The translations under genes and the position numbers were made by a program. This document shows, piece by piece, positions 52,359-63,661 of a stretch of 64,000 nt of DNA. Below the pieces are notes generated by a model that ran no database searches, had not been told where the DNA came from, and saw only the letters and a list, made by a program, of their open reading frames with translations. Location: positions 2,728,001-2,792,000 of the forward strand of contig NZ_LR134355.1 of NCBI RefSeq assembly GCF_900637205.1, read 5' to 3'. Positions within the stretch are counted from its first letter, which is position 1. Every line of letters begins with the position of its first letter. This DNA is from Mycolicibacterium chitae (GTDB lineage Bacteria; Actinomycetota; Actinomycetes; Mycobacteriales; Mycobacteriaceae).

Positions 52359-53122
52359 CGCGCTCCCTCCGCCGTCGCGGCCAGCACCTCGGCCAGGTGC
52401 ATGGTGCGCACCCCGGCGTCCCGGCGGGACAGCACCCCGCCGATCTGCGCCAGGCACGAATTGTCGCTGGCCACGACGACCTCGGCGTGCGTGTCGCGGA
52501 TGTGGCGCACCTTGTCGGCCCCCATCGCCGCCGAGGTGTCGGCGTTCTTCAGCGCGAAAGTGCCGCCGAAGCCGCAACATTGGTCGGCCGCACCAAGTTC
52601 GACGAGGTCGATACCGCCGACGGCGCGCAGCAGTCGCAGCGGGCGCTCCCCCACTCGCAGCATGCGCAACGAATGGCAGGTGGGGTGGTAGGTGACGCGG
52701 TGCGGGAAGTACGCGCCGACGTCGGTGACGCCGAGGACGTCGACGAGGAACTCGGACAGCTCGAAGACCCGCGGGGTGATCTCGTCCACTGCGGCGCGCA
52801 GCGTGGTGTCCCCGGCGCGGTCGGCGATCCCGCGGTGCTGATGGCGCACCGAGGCCACGCACGATCCCGACGGCGCGACGACGGCGTCGTACCCGGCGAA
52901 CGCCTCCACGAAACGGCGCACGGTCGGGATCGCCTCCTGGGCATATCCGGTGTTGGTGAACATCTGCCCGCAGCAGGTCTGCGCGGCGGGAAAGTCCGGC
53001 TCACACCCGAGGCGGCGCAGCAGTCGGACCGTGGCCTTGAGCGTGTCGGGCCACATCACGTCGTTGAAACAGGTGGCGAACAAGGCCACCGACGGGGAGC
53101 GTGCGGCACTGCCGGGGTACAT
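52355..53122 (-). CDS. lutA: LutA, lactate utilisation CCG-domain protein
   Basis: A 255-residue protein with two CCG cysteine-rich domains: an N-terminal ATCFNDVMWPD with AAQTCCGQMFTNTGY, and ADQCCGFGGTFALKN in the second half, both cluster or heterodisulfide-reductase-like sites. First gene of lutABC. ATG 53122 has GGAG just upstream; GTG 53161 in frame would add 13 residues. The operon is not part of the equivalent M. tuberculosis region as I remember it. Confidence 0.9.
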   Translation of the reverse strand: MYPGSAARSPSVALFATCFNDVMWPDTLKATVRLLRRLGCEPDFPAAQTCCGQMFTNTGYAQEAIPTVRRFVEAFAGYDAVVAPSGSCVASVRHQHRGIADRAGDTTLRAAVDEITPRVFELSEFLVDVLGVTDVGAYFPHRVTYHPTCHSLRMLRVGERPLRLLRAVGGIDLVELGAADQCCGFGGTFALKNADTSAAMGADKVRHIRDTHAEVVVASDNSCLAQIGGVLSRRDAGVRTMHLAEVLAATAEGAR

Positions 53123-53200
53123 GGGTCTCCAGGGGCTGTCAGGATTACCGTGCGCCTCCACCCTATGGCCTGAGGCCGCTCAGCCGTCATACTTGCGGAC

Positions 53201-53590
53201 ATGGCAGACAAAGACGTCAGCACCGAGCGGCCATCCGGCCGGACCCGCCCGGCTCAGCAGCGGATCAGGACCCTGGCCCAGGCGGCGCTGAACGCCGACG
53301 TCACCGTGGGGCAGGTCGACACGCTCCTGCAGGATCTGTCCGAGACGCTCGGTGAACTGAACACCTCCACCGCGACGCTCGACGACACGATGGAACGGTT
53401 CAACGCCACCATCACCCGCATCGACGAGTTGGCGCCTCGGTTGATCGGCATGGTCGACCGGCTCGAGGCCATCGTGGATCGGGTGGAGCGCATTGTCGGC
53501 GTGGGCGAGGCGGTGGTGTCGCCGATCGCCGCCACCGAACACGCGGTGCGCGGGGCCATCAGCGCCGTGCGCCACCGCGCCGGGCTCTGA
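53201..53590 (+). CDS. Rv1444c-like small coiled-coil protein
   Basis: A 129-residue protein of unknown function in the position and size class of Rv1444c. The basic N-terminus (about 1-22) is followed by amphipathic heptads (TLLQDLSETLGELNTSTATL, DDTMERFNATITRIDELAPR, LIGMVDRLEAIVDRVERIVG) suggesting a coiled coil or membrane-associated scaffold; no transmembrane segment is evident. A CATACT hexamer (53188-53193) seven bases before ATG is a candidate -10. Convergent with the sulfotransferase, with 20 bases between stops. Confidence 0.78.
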   Translation: MADKDVSTERPSGRTRPAQQRIRTLAQAALNADVTVGQVDTLLQDLSETLGELNTSTATLDDTMERFNATITRIDELAPRLIGMVDRLEAIVDRVERIVGVGEAVVSPIAATEHAVRGAISAVRHRAGL

Positions 53591-53610
53591 GCGCTATCCC
53601 ACGAAGCGCA

Positions 53611-54876
53611 CTACCGCACGAAGCGTTCGACGTACGGCGCGAACCGCCGGCGCAGGTCGCCACGGTCCAGCCCCAGGTCCTCGGGCCGGTAGTCCACCCG
53701 GCCCAACCGGCCGCGGGTGTGTCCGGCGAGGTATGCGGCCACCGCGGCGCGGGATTGGTCGTCGGGTTGGTAGCCCGCGACGTCCCAGACCCGTTGCACC
53801 ATCGCCAGATCGTCGGCCATGAATTCGTCGAAGCGCACGTCGATGGTCCGCTCGGCCGGCAGTTTGGCGTGGTCGCGCAGGCACGCGCTGAGCATCTCGT
53901 CGATCCGGCCGATCCAGTAGTTGGCGACGGTGGGCACGTCGACCTTGTCCACGCTCATCCGCATGGTGTAGGTCATCATGGTCGCCATCGACACCGCGAC
54001 GTCGACCGGATCCCGGTGGGTGACAATGAATGTCGCATCGGGGAACACCTTCATGATCGGCACGAACTGCTCGAGGTGCTGCGGACTCTTGAGTACCCAG
54101 CGCCGGTCGCGGCCGTCCTGATGTTGCAACACCTGCAGCATCATCCGCAGAAACTGGTAGCCCGGGGTCTGGTCGTGGTCGCGCAGGTAGTCCGACCAGC
54201 GCGGCAGGTGGGTCAGCGTGGTGAAGAAACCGCTGGCGAAGTCCTGCACCATCAGACCGATGTCCTCGTGGATGTGGTCGATGGTCATCTCGTGCATCAG
54301 CTGGAAGTACGGCATCAACGTGTTCGAGATGTTGAGGGCATCGCCGGTGCGCTGCCGGCGCGGCTCGATGCTGCCCTCCTCCCCGGGCGCGGGCAGCGGT
54401 TCCTGGGCCTCCCAGTACGGCAGTGAGCGCAGCGCCGGATCGGCGGCCAGCAGGCTGTGCAGATGGGTGGTACCGGTGCGCGGCAGTCCCGCGATGACCA
54501 TCGGGGCGGCGATCTGGATGTCGAAGATCTCCGGATGACGGTGGAGGTGGTCGATGACCCGCAGCCGTCCCTTGAGGAAGGTGAGCATCAGTGAGAACGC
54601 GTAGGTGCGGCCGAACGCGGTGAAGTTGGGCAGCTCACCGAACGCCTGCAGGAGCACGTCCATGCGTTCGCGGTAATCCTGGGACCCGAAGTCGCTCAGG
54701 CCGGTCTGCGCGGTGGCCTGCTCGTGCAGCGCATCGGCGGTGAGCGGACAGTAGTCGGCCATGGCCGCCATCCCGTCGATGATGGCCTGCGCCTCGGAGG
54801 TGAAGGTGGGCCGGGCCAGATCCGTGATCCGGATGGCCCCGGGTGTCGCCGAAGCGGAAGCAGCGGGAGTGTTCAC
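53611..54876 (-). CDS. sulfotransferase family protein
   Basis: A PAPS-dependent sulfotransferase-fold protein (Sulfotransfer_3 type) of 421 residues. The 5'-phosphosulfate loop is IAGLPRTGTTHLHSLLAADP, and the 3'-phosphate segment is THRDPVDVAVSMATMM. VLKSPQHLEQFVPIMKVFPD lies between them, and the end is FAPYVERFVR. Substrate unknown; relatives are common in mycobacterial lipid or sterol loci. GTG 54876, eight bases after a TAGTGT -10 candidate, is preferred; GTG 54888 overlaps that hexamer. Divergent from the DUF1214 gene. Confidence 0.88.
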   Translation of the reverse strand: MNTPAASASATPGAIRITDLARPTFTSEAQAIIDGMAAMADYCPLTADALHEQATAQTGLSDFGSQDYRERMDVLLQAFGELPNFTAFGRTYAFSLMLTFLKGRLRVIDHLHRHPEIFDIQIAAPMVIAGLPRTGTTHLHSLLAADPALRSLPYWEAQEPLPAPGEEGSIEPRRQRTGDALNISNTLMPYFQLMHEMTIDHIHEDIGLMVQDFASGFFTTLTHLPRWSDYLRDHDQTPGYQFLRMMLQVLQHQDGRDRRWVLKSPQHLEQFVPIMKVFPDATFIVTHRDPVDVAVSMATMMTYTMRMSVDKVDVPTVANYWIGRIDEMLSACLRDHAKLPAERTIDVRFDEFMADDLAMVQRVWDVAGYQPDDQSRAAVAAYLAGHTRGRLGRVDYRPEDLGLDRGDLRRRFAPYVERFVR

Positions 54877-54901
54877 GGGTACGGACACTAACCCACATCC
54901 G

Positions 54902-54919
54902 TTACAGTTTTTACAGTTT
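54902..54919. repeat. tandem 9-bp repeat in the sulfotransferase/DUF1214 promoter region
   Basis: TTACAGTTT occurs twice in tandem (54902-54910, 54911-54919) in a 66-base AT-rich divergent region (54877-54942). The region also holds the DUF1214 -10 candidate TATGTT (54931-54936), six bases before ATG 54943. The direct repeat is a possible regulator site. Confidence 0.6.
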
Positions 54920-54942
54920 TCGTTGCATTGTATGTTGTTAGG

Positions 54943-56100
54943 ATGACGGGCATGACCGCCCCGGAGAGCGCCGCCGCATGGCGCGAGTTGCTCAGTGCCT
55001 TCGCCGAATTCGACCAACAGTTCCTCAGCGGTCCCAAGGCGGTGCGCGGCGAGGTCGCCGTGGCCGAGGGCTACCACAACCTGGCCACCATGTTGGCGTT
55101 GACGCTGGACATGAGCCTGTTCGCCGATCCGGTGGCGCCGCGGTTCATCGACACGCTGACCCCGTTTCGCCCCGACCGACGCTGGGGCGGGGACAACACC
55201 GACTGCTACTACAGCTACGCGATGGTCGACCCGCGGCGCACCTACCGGGTCAGCGGTGCACCGGGTGACAGCGCCATGTATTCGGTGACGGTCTACAACG
55301 AACCCGAACCCGGCGCGTGGCCCAACCGGACCGTGGGGTTGCTCTACGACACCGACATGCCCCTCGACGACGACGGCCGGTTCTCCTGCGTGCTGGGCCC
55401 CGCCCGGCCCGACGGTTACGACGGACCGTTCATCGAACTGTCCCCCGATGCCCACGGGATCATCACTCGCGACTACCACGAGCACCCCGAGACCGGCCGG
55501 CGCGTCGATTGGGAGATCTCGGTGCTCGACCACGCGGGGCTGCCGGTCAAGCCTGCCAAAACCGATGCTGCGGTGGCGAATTCGCTGCGCTCGGCGCTGC
55601 GCTTCGCCCAGGACATGTACGCGCTGATTCCGCTGATCCTGATGGAACGCACACCGATCGAGCTCGCCGACGGGCAGGCGCTGACCACCAACACCATCGC
55701 CCCGCCCTACCGGGCCGGCGGCGCCACCCACGGCTACTCCATGCAGGACGCCTGCTACGGCCTCGGCGGGTTCGCGCTGGAACCCGGTGAGGCGTTGGTG
55801 ATCACCTCGCGCCATCCGAAGGCCCGGTTCTGGAACTTCACGTTGTGGAATCAGTACATGGCCGCCCTCGACGTCGACTACGGCCGCGCCGGGATCAACT
55901 CCGGCACCGCGGTCCCCAACAGCGATGGCACCGTCACGATCGTCGTCAGCCGCGAGCTGCTCGAGCACCCGAACGCCATCTCGACCAAGGACCACCCGGA
56001 AGGCTTGATGTCGTTCCGGTGGTTCCATGCCGACGATCTGCCCGAGCAGCCGACGACGGCCGTCGTCCCCGTTGCCGAGGCGCCGCGCGAACTCAGTTGA
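54943..56100 (+). CDS. DUF1214 domain protein
   Basis: A 385-residue soluble protein of unknown function. The C-terminal third has the DUF1214 core: GYSMQDACYGLGGFALEPGE, then ALVITSRHPKARFWNFTLWN and QYMAALDVDYGRAGINSGTA with GTVTIVVS. The N-terminal part has YHNLATMLALTLDMSLFADP and DCYYSYAMVDPRRTYRVSGA. Relatives are often linked to lipid or steroid loci. ATG 54943 follows a TATGTT -10 by six bases; ATG 54952 with AGGA is an alternative. Overlaps the convergent TetR by eight bases. Confidence 0.85.
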   Translation: MTGMTAPESAAAWRELLSAFAEFDQQFLSGPKAVRGEVAVAEGYHNLATMLALTLDMSLFADPVAPRFIDTLTPFRPDRRWGGDNTDCYYSYAMVDPRRTYRVSGAPGDSAMYSVTVYNEPEPGAWPNRTVGLLYDTDMPLDDDGRFSCVLGPARPDGYDGPFIELSPDAHGIITRDYHEHPETGRRVDWEISVLDHAGLPVKPAKTDAAVANSLRSALRFAQDMYALIPLILMERTPIELADGQALTTNTIAPPYRAGGATHGYSMQDACYGLGGFALEPGEALVITSRHPKARFWNFTLWNQYMAALDVDYGRAGINSGTAVPNSDGTVTIVVSRELLEHPNAISTKDHPEGLMSFRWFHADDLPEQPTTAVVPVAEAPRELS

Positions 56101-56686
56101 GCACCGGCGCGATCCAGCGCGCGAGGTAGGCGCGCAACTGTGCTCCCGACCGCGGCGGATTCGACGGCGCGATCACCATCGACTGGATCAGCCGCAACAG
56201 GTACTCGACCAGGTCGTCGAACGCCTTGCCGGTGAACCCGAGCGCTTCCCAGTCGATCCGGCTGTGCTCCAACATGACCCGCGAGCGCGCGATGGCCTCC
56301 GGTGAGACCATCGCCTGACCGACGGACCGGGCCCGGTCGGTGTCGAGCAGTTGCGCCAGCAGTGGCTCCTGCGGCAGCCGTTCGGCCAGATGCGCCACCG
56401 CCTCGACCAACAGTTCTTTCGGATCGGTCATACCGGCGGTCAACTCCCCGATGCGGGCGGTCCACCCGGCGAGTGCGACCTCGGCGGCGGCCCCCAGCAG
56501 TTCCTCGGTGGTGGCGAAGTGCCGGTAGACGGTGGGCCGGGTGATCCCGAGATCGTCGGCCACCAGGGAGACGGTGGTGCGCCGCGGCCCGTGCCGCTCG
56601 AGCATGCGCAGCGCGGAGTCCACGATGCGCTTGCGCGCCTCCGTGTCGTCGCCGGGCGGCTGACCCCGCCATCCCCTGCGTCCCAT
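56093..56686 (-). CDS. TetR/AcrR family regulator
   Basis: A 197-residue TetR protein with N-terminal HTH (ALRMLERHGPRRTTVSLVAD and LGITRPTVYRHFATTEEL) and a helical ligand domain. ATG 56686 lies eight bases after a TAGACT -10 (56695-56700, minus), so it is probably leaderless. It adjoins the DUF1214/sulfotransferase pair and may regulate it; the tandem repeats at 54902 are a candidate target, but their direct rather than inverted form makes this uncertain. Confidence 0.87.
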   Translation of the reverse strand: MGRRGWRGQPPGDDTEARKRIVDSALRMLERHGPRRTTVSLVADDLGITRPTVYRHFATTEELLGAAAEVALAGWTARIGELTAGMTDPKELLVEAVAHLAERLPQEPLLAQLLDTDRARSVGQAMVSPEAIARSRVMLEHSRIDWEALGFTGKAFDDLVEYLLRLIQSMVIAPSNPPRSGAQLRAYLARWIAPVLN

Positions 56687-56712
56687 ACCGGGCGAGTCTA
56701 TCGGTGTCGCGC

Positions 56713-59502
56713 TCAGCCGCTGTTGCGCAGCGCGGAGGCCAGCCCGCTCATGGTCAGCAGGATGCCGCGTTGGACCCGCTCGTCGTCGTCGCCGGAACGG
56801 TAGCGGCGCAGCAACTCCACCTGCAGATGGTTCAGCGGTTCCAGGTAGGGGAATCGATTGAACACCGACCGGGCCAGCGCCGGGTTGTCGGCCAGCAGGT
56901 CATCCTGCCCGGTGATCAGTTCGTGCATGACAATGGTGCGTCGGTGCTCGTCCTGGATTTTGCCGAAGACCAGTTCGCGCAGCGCGACGTCCTCGACCAA
57001 CTCCGCATACCGCGCCGCCAGCCCCAGGTCCGACTTCGCCAGCACCTGAGCCATATTCGAGAGCACGGTGGCGAAGAACGGCCAGCGTCGGTACAGCTCG
57101 CGCAACACCTCGACCCCTTCGGCGGGGTTCGGGCCGTCGGCGATGAACTGCTCGAACGCCGAACCGGTGCCGTACCAGCCCGGCAGCATCACCCGGGACT
57201 GACTCCAGGCCAACACCCACGGGATGGCCCGCAGATCGGAGATGTCGGTGGTGGGCTTGCGGGAGGTGGGCCGGCTGCCGATGTTGAGGGCGCCGATCTC
57301 ACTGACCGGCGTGGAAGCCTCGAAGTAGTCGACGAAACCCGGTGTCTGGTGGACGAGTTCGGCGTAGGCGCGTTGCGCGCGCCCCGCGAGATCATCGAGT
57401 ACCTGATACGCGGTGTCGGCGAACTCCCCGAGTCCTTCGGTGTCCAGCAGCGTCGACTCGAGGGTGGCTGCCACCAACGTCTCCAGGTTGCGCCGGGCCA
57501 GCCGGGGCTCGGCGTACTTGGCGGCGATCACCTCGCCCTGCTCGGTCAGGCGCAGCGAGCCGCGCACCGCGCCGGGCGGTTGGGCCAGGATCGCGTCGTA
57601 GCTCGGCCCGCCGCCGCGACCGACCGTGCCGCCGCGACCGTGGAAGAGTCGCAACCGGATCCGGGTCTGCCGCGCCATCTCGACCAGATCCAACTCGGCC
57701 CGGTACAACGCCCAGTTGGCGGCCAGGTATCCGCCGTCCTTGTTGGAGTCCGAATAACCCAGCATCACCTCCTGGCTGTCGCCGCGCGCCCGCACCAGCG
57801 CGCGATAGAGCGGCAACGCCAGGGCGTCCCGCATCACCGACGCACCCCGCTGCAGATCCTCGATGGTCTCGAACAGCGGCACGATGCCGACCGGACAGTA
57901 CGGCCGCTCGTCGGCGGCGTCGAGCAGGCCGGCCTCCTTGAGCAGGACCGCGGCCTCGAGCAGGTCCGAGACCGACCGGCACATCGAGATGACGTAGTTG
58001 GGCACCGCGTCGGGGCCGAACACCCGGACCGCGCGCGCCGCCGCGCGCACGATGTCGAGTTCCTTGACGGCCAACTCGGACAGCCCGGCACCGCCGCCCG
58101 TCAACGGGCGACGGGTGGCCAACTCGCCGAGCAGCAGTTCGACCCGCTCCGCCTCGGCCAGGCCCGCGTAATCGGGGTGTACGCCGGCCCAGGCGAACAG
58201 CTCGGCGACCACCTCCTCGTGCACATCGGAGTTCTGCCGCATGTCCAGGCCACTGAGATGAAAACCGAAGACCCGCAACGCCTCTCGCAACCGGGCCAGA
58301 CGATCGTCGGCCAGCGGCGCGCTACCGTGCCCGCGCAGGGACACGTCCACGGCGTCGAGGTCGGCCAACAACTGCGCGGGTGTCTCGTAGCGCGGCAGCC
58401 CGAGATCCAGACCGTGGTCGGGCCGCCGATCCAGGATCTCGACGGCGGTGGCCGTCAGGCGGGCGTGAATGACGCGCACCGCACGCCGGTACGGTTCGTC
58501 GGCGCGGGCCGCGTCGTGGCAGTCCTGGCCCAGCGCGGCGACCTCGTCGGTGATGCGCACCAACCGGGCCGACATCGACAGCTCCCGTTCCAGGGCCGTC
58601 AGTTCGACGAAGTAGTGCGCGAACGCGACCTCGGCGGCGTTGCCGGTGGCCATCCGGACGATCGCGGCGGTGACGTTCGGGTTGCCGTCGCGGTCCCCGC
58701 CGATCCACGAACCGGGCCGCAGGATGGGCCGCGCCAGCAGATCGGCGTCCGGCCAGCGGTGTTGCAACGCCGCGCGCACCTCGGCGTTCACCTGCGGGAT
58801 GACCTCGAGGAACGCCGCCTGGTAATACCGCAGACCGGTCTCGATCTCGTCGGAGATCTTCAACCGGGACAACCGGATCAGCGCGGTCTGCCACATGGTC
58901 AGGATCTGGCGCCGCAACTCCGATTCGATCTCGGCGGAACCGTCGCCGGTGGCGCGCTGCCGCATCAGTTCGGTGATGCGGTGCTGGGTGTCGAACACCG
59001 TGCGACGCCGGGTCTCGGTCGGGTGGGCCGTGATCACCGGCGACACCAGGGCTCCGGCCAGGGCCTCGGCAACACTGTCGACGTCCAGGTCAGCCGCGTC
59101 CAGCTTCGCGTAGGTGGCGGCCAGGCTGGAGTCCTGCGGCGGTTCGCCGGCGGCGACGTGGATGGCCCGGCGGCGTTCCCGGTGGATGTCCTCGGCCACG
59201 TTGGCCAGCAGCGCGAATTGGGTGAACGCCCGGATGACCGGGATGGCATCGCGGGAGTCGATGCCGCGGAACAGCTCGGCCAGTTCGGCGCGGTCGATCT
59301 CGGAACGCCGCACCCGAAACGATTCCACCCGGGCACGTTCGACCAGATCGAAGACCGTCTCGCCATGCTGCTCCCGAATGGTGTCGCCCAGGATCGCGCC
59401 GAGCAGCCGAATGTCCTCGCGCATCGGTTCGGTGGCCTCCCGGCCCACCTGCGTGCGGTGCACGGCGCCGATCGGTGCGAGGACTTCGGAATTTTGGGCC
59501 AT
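56713..59502 (-). CDS. ppc: phosphoenolpyruvate carboxylase
   Basis: Anaplerotic enzyme carboxylating PEP to oxaloacetate, 929 residues. Catalytic His lies in [15 protein letters not shown], catalytic Lys in [16 protein letters not shown], the Gly-rich mobile loop is [19 protein letters not shown], and the C-terminus has the expected short NSG ending. Start ATG 59502; longer frames upstream cover the intergenic region. It lies 26 bases from the TetR start. Allosteric effectors cannot be read here. ppc is absent from the M. tuberculosis locus as I know it, but present in other mycobacteria. Confidence 0.97.
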   Translation of the reverse strand: MAQNSEVLAPIGAVHRTQVGREATEPMREDIRLLGAILGDTIREQHGETVFDLVERARVESFRVRRSEIDRAELAELFRGIDSRDAIPVIRAFTQFALLANVAEDIHRERRRAIHVAAGEPPQDSSLAATYAKLDAADLDVDSVAEALAGALVSPVITAHPTETRRRTVFDTQHRITELMRQRATGDGSAEIESELRRQILTMWQTALIRLSRLKISDEIETGLRYYQAAFLEVIPQVNAEVRAALQHRWPDADLLARPILRPGSWIGGDRDGNPNVTAAIVRMATGNAAEVAFAHYFVELTALERELSMSARLVRITDEVAALGQDCHDAARADEPYRRAVRVIHARLTATAVEILDRRPDHGLDLGLPRYETPAQLLADLDAVDVSLRGHGSAPLADDRLARLREALRVFGFHLSGLDMRQNSDVHEEVVAELFAWAGVHPDYAGLAEAERVELLLGELATRRPLTGGGAGLSELAVKELDIVRAAARAVRVFGPDAVPNYVISMCRSVSDLLEAAVLLKEAGLLDAADERPYCPVGIVPLFETIEDLQRGASVMRDALALPLYRALVRARGDSQEVMLGYSDSNKDGGYLAANWALYRAELDLVEMARQTRIRLRLFHGRGGTVGRGGGPSYDAILAQPPGAVRGSLRLTEQGEVIAAKYAEPRLARRNLETLVAATLESTLLDTEGLGEFADTAYQVLDDLAGRAQRAYAELVHQTPGFVDYFEASTPVSEIGALNIGSRPTSRKPTTDISDLRAIPWVLAWSQSRVMLPGWYGTGSAFEQFIADGPNPAEGVEVLRELYRRWPFFATVLSNMAQVLAKSDLGLAARYAELVEDVALRELVFGKIQDEHRRTIVMHELITGQDDLLADNPALARSVFNRFPYLEPLNHLQVELLRRYRSGDDDERVQRGILLTMSGLASALRNSG

Positions 59503-59600
59503 GGCTACCAGTATCGACAGAGCCCGGGCCGATTCGGCAAAACGCCACCTCCAGACCGTTATCGGCGCACGCTTATACGCACGGATAGGAGGAACCCACC

Positions 59601-59999
59601 ATGAACACCGACACGATTTCCGATTCCGTATCCCACGCCAAGTTTCCCGCCCGCCTGGCGGTCGTCGGCTGGGCTGTCGCCCTGGCGCTCGGCGCGCCGG
59701 CGACCGCGCTGGCGGCCCCCATCGACAACACCTGGGACATCGAGGAATACGACGACTGCATGCAGAACACCACAAAGCCGTCGGTGCAGTGTTGCATCGA
59801 CTCCGGGGGCGTGCCGACACTCCCGGCGGACCCGCACGGATGCACGGCACCGCCGGCCGAGGTTCAGGTCGCGCCGCAGGGTCCGCGGACCGTCCCGCCG
59901 AGAATCATCGACGATGCGCCGGAGGTCCAGCTCGACCCGGGTCAGGCCCCGCCAGAAGTGGTGGGACCGACGGTCCCGATCGGGCCCGCTACCGGGTGA
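59601..59999 (+). CDS. small secreted Cys-containing protein, unknown function
   Basis: A 132-residue precursor with a signal peptide (about 1-39: [20 protein letters not shown], then AAP), a short Cys cluster ([22 protein letters not shown]; four Cys), and a Pro-rich C-terminal tail ([20 protein letters not shown]) that may be disordered or wall-spanning. A strong ribosome-binding site (AGGAGGAA, seven bases from ATG) supports expression. Convergent with secG, three bases between the stops. I recognise no family. Confidence 0.78.
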   Translation: MNTDTISDSVSHAKFPARLAVVGWAVALALGAPATALAAPIDNTWDIEEYDDCMQNTTKPSVQCCIDSGGVPTLPADPHGCTAPPAEVQVAPQGPRTVPPRIIDDAPEVQLDPGQAPPEVVGPTVPIGPATG

Positions 60000-60002
60000 G
60001 GT

Positions 60003-60239
60003 CTACGCGCCGTACTTGATCTGCAGGCCGATGCCGACGATGGTGACCACCCAGATGCCGGTGACGAACAGCGTCAACCGGTCGAGGTTCTTCTCCACCA
60101 CGGTCGATCCCGACAGGCTCGATTGCACGCCGCCGCCGAACAACGTGGACAGGCCGCCGCCCTTGGCGCGGTGCAACAGCACCAACAAAATCACCAGCAG
60201 GCTGGTGATCACCAAGAGGATCTGCAGAGCCAATTCCAT
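60003..60239 (-). CDS. secG: preprotein translocase subunit SecG
   Basis: A 78-residue two-helix membrane protein: helix 1 LALQILLVITSLLVILLVLL, loop HRAKGGGLSTLFGGGVQSSL (SecG signature GGGLS), then helix 2 LTLFVTGIWVVTIVGIGL. Part of SecYEG. Start ATG 60239; an upstream extension to 60356 enters tpiA. Equivalent to Rv1440. It follows tpiA by 25 bases, at the end of the gap-pgk-tpiA-secG operon. Confidence 0.95.
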   Translation of the reverse strand: MELALQILLVITSLLVILLVLLHRAKGGGLSTLFGGGVQSSLSGSTVVEKNLDRLTLFVTGIWVVTIVGIGLQIKYGA

Positions 60240-60264
60240 GGCAGACACCTTACACGGGGGTGAT

Positions 60265-61050
60265 TCAGGGCAGCGGACCGCCGGCGGCGATCGCCGAGAG
60301 CATCGCGAACTGTTCGCCGTCCAGCGAAGCCCCGCCGACCAGCGCGCCGTCGACATCTTTCTGTGCGACGATCTCGCCGACGTTCTTGGCGTTGACCGAC
60401 CCGCCGTAGAGCACCCGGACGGTGTTGGCGATCTCCGCGCCGGCCAGCTCGGCGAGTTCGGCGCGAATCGCCGCGCAGACCTCCTGCGCGTCGGCGGCGC
60501 TGGCCACCCGGCCGGTGCCGATGGCCCAGACCGGCTCGTAGGCGATCACCAGCGTGCCGATCTGCTCGGGAGACAACCCCGCCAGCGACTCCTTGAGCTG
60601 GGTGACGTTGTAGGCGACGTGCTCGCCGGCCTCGCGGACCTCGAGGCCCTCACCGATGCAGACGATGGGGGTCAGCTCGTGCTTGAGCGCGGCGGCCGCC
60701 TTGGCGGCGACCAACGCGTTGTCCTCGTGGTGGTAGGTGCGGCGCTCCGAATGGCCGACGACGACGAACGTGCAGCCGAGCTTGGCCAGGAAGGCGCCGC
60801 TGATCTCGCCGGTGTAGGCGCCGGAGTCGTGCTGGGAGAGATCCTGGGCGCCGTAGGTCAGCCGCAGCTTGTCCCCGTCGACCAGGGTCTGCACGCTGCG
60901 CAGATCGGTGAACGGCGGGATGACGGTGACGTCGACCTTGTCGAAGTACTTGTCTGGCAACGAGAAGGCGATCTTCTGCACCAGGGCGATGGCCTCGAAG
61001 TGATTGAGGTTCATCTTCCAGTTGCCGGCGATCAGCGGCTTACGGGACAC
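60265..61050 (-). CDS. tpiA: triosephosphate isomerase
   Basis: Interconverts dihydroxyacetone phosphate and glyceraldehyde-3-phosphate; 261 residues. Catalytic Lys12 (NWKMN), His100 (VVGHSERR) and Glu172 ([11 protein letters not shown]) with loop 6 following; GGSVNAKN phosphate loop and [10 protein letters not shown] near the end. Thirty bases after pgk on the same strand. Equivalent to Rv1438. Confidence 0.97.
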   Translation of the reverse strand: MSRKPLIAGNWKMNLNHFEAIALVQKIAFSLPDKYFDKVDVTVIPPFTDLRSVQTLVDGDKLRLTYGAQDLSQHDSGAYTGEISGAFLAKLGCTFVVVGHSERRTYHHEDNALVAAKAAAALKHELTPIVCIGEGLEVREAGEHVAYNVTQLKESLAGLSPEQIGTLVIAYEPVWAIGTGRVASAADAQEVCAAIRAELAELAGAEIANTVRVLYGGSVNAKNVGEIVAQKDVDGALVGGASLDGEQFAMLSAIAAGGPLP

Positions 61051-61080
61051 GTGGTTCTCCTAGCGATCTGTGCGATCTGT

Positions 61081-62307
61081 TCAGTTCTGCAGGACCGAGA
61101 TGCCGGGCAGTTCCTTGCCCTCGAGGTACTCCAACGACGCGCCGCCCCCGGTGGAGATGTGGGAGAAGCCGTCCTCGGGCAGGCCGAGCTGGCGCACCGC
61201 CGCGGCGGAGTCGCCGCCGCCCACCACGCTGAAGCCACCCTTTTCGGTGGCCCCGATGATGGCCTCGGCGAGGCCCTTGGTGCCCGCCGAGAACGCCGGG
61301 AACTCGAAGACGCCCATCGGGCCGTTCCAGAACACCGTCTTGGCGTTGGACAGCAGGGTGGTGAAGCGCTTGACGGACTCCGGGCCGATGTCGAGGCCCA
61401 TCTTGCCGTCCGGGATGCGGTCGGCGGCCACGGTCTCCGGCGGGGAATCGGCGGCGAACTTCTCGGCCACCACGATGTCCACCGGCAGGTGGATCACGTC
61501 GCCGTAGTCCGCCAGCAACTTGCGGCAGGTGTCGACCATCTCCTCCTGCAGCAGCGAGGAACCGACCGAGAAGCCTTGGGCGGCAAGGAAAGTGAAGCAC
61601 ATGCCGCCGCCGATGATCAGACTGTCGGCTTTGGTGGCCAGGTTCTCGATGACCGCCAGCTTGTCCGAGACCTTCGATCCGCCCAGCACCACGGCGTAGG
61701 GGCGATCGGAGGATTCGGTCAACTGCTGCAGCACCTTGACCTCGGTGGCCACCAGGTTGCCCGCGAAGTGCGGGAGCAGCTTGGCGACGTCGTAGACCGA
61801 GGCCTGCTTGCGATGCACCACGCCGAAGCCGTCGGAGACGAAGGCCGGGGTCGGCCCGCCGGGGGTGTCGACGAGCTCGATCAGGGCCTTGGCCAGCGCG
61901 GTGCGCTCGGCCTCGTCCTTACTGGTCTCGCGCGGATCGAAGCGGATGTTCTCCAGCAGCAGCACGTCGCCGTCGGTGAGCCCCTCGGCGCGGGCGAGCG
62001 CGTCGGTGCCCACCACGTCGCCGGCGAGTTGCACATGGCGCCCGAGCCGCTCGCCGAGCTCCTTGGCCACCGGGGCCAGCGAGAACTTCGGGTCCGGCTC
62101 CCCTTTGGGTCGGCCGAGGTGAGCGGTCACCACCACTTTGGCCCCGGCCTCGACCAGCGCCCGCAGCGTGGGCAGCGAGGCGATGATCCGCCCCGGGTCC
62201 GAAATATTGCCGTCGTCGTCCAGCGGGACGTTCAGATCGGAGCGTACGAGCACGCCCCGACCCGAAACACCCTCCGCCAGAAGATCATCGAGTGTCTTGA
62301 CGCTCAT
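61081..62307 (-). CDS. pgk: phosphoglycerate kinase
   Basis: ATP-generating glycolytic kinase, 408 residues. [12 protein letters not shown] and [20 protein letters not shown] form the N-terminal substrate site; [18 protein letters not shown] is the hinge; [16 protein letters not shown] and [19 protein letters not shown] are the nucleotide site. Located 13 bases after gap and 30 before tpiA. Equivalent to Rv1437. Confidence 0.97.
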   Translation of the reverse strand: MSVKTLDDLLAEGVSGRGVLVRSDLNVPLDDDGNISDPGRIIASLPTLRALVEAGAKVVVTAHLGRPKGEPDPKFSLAPVAKELGERLGRHVQLAGDVVGTDALARAEGLTDGDVLLLENIRFDPRETSKDEAERTALAKALIELVDTPGGPTPAFVSDGFGVVHRKQASVYDVAKLLPHFAGNLVATEVKVLQQLTESSDRPYAVVLGGSKVSDKLAVIENLATKADSLIIGGGMCFTFLAAQGFSVGSSLLQEEMVDTCRKLLADYGDVIHLPVDIVVAEKFAADSPPETVAADRIPDGKMGLDIGPESVKRFTTLLSNAKTVFWNGPMGVFEFPAFSAGTKGLAEAIIGATEKGGFSVVGGGDSAAAVRQLGLPEDGFSHISTGGGASLEYLEGKELPGISVLQN

Positions 62308-62320
62308 CGGTCCGGTCCGA

Positions 62321-63661
<1,341 letters not shown>

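Noticed and set aside
56704..59604. Long plus-strand open frame over ppc
   Set aside because: Shadow of ppc with the same composition artefact; no motif, no ribosome-binding site, and all PEP carboxylase motifs are on the other strand.
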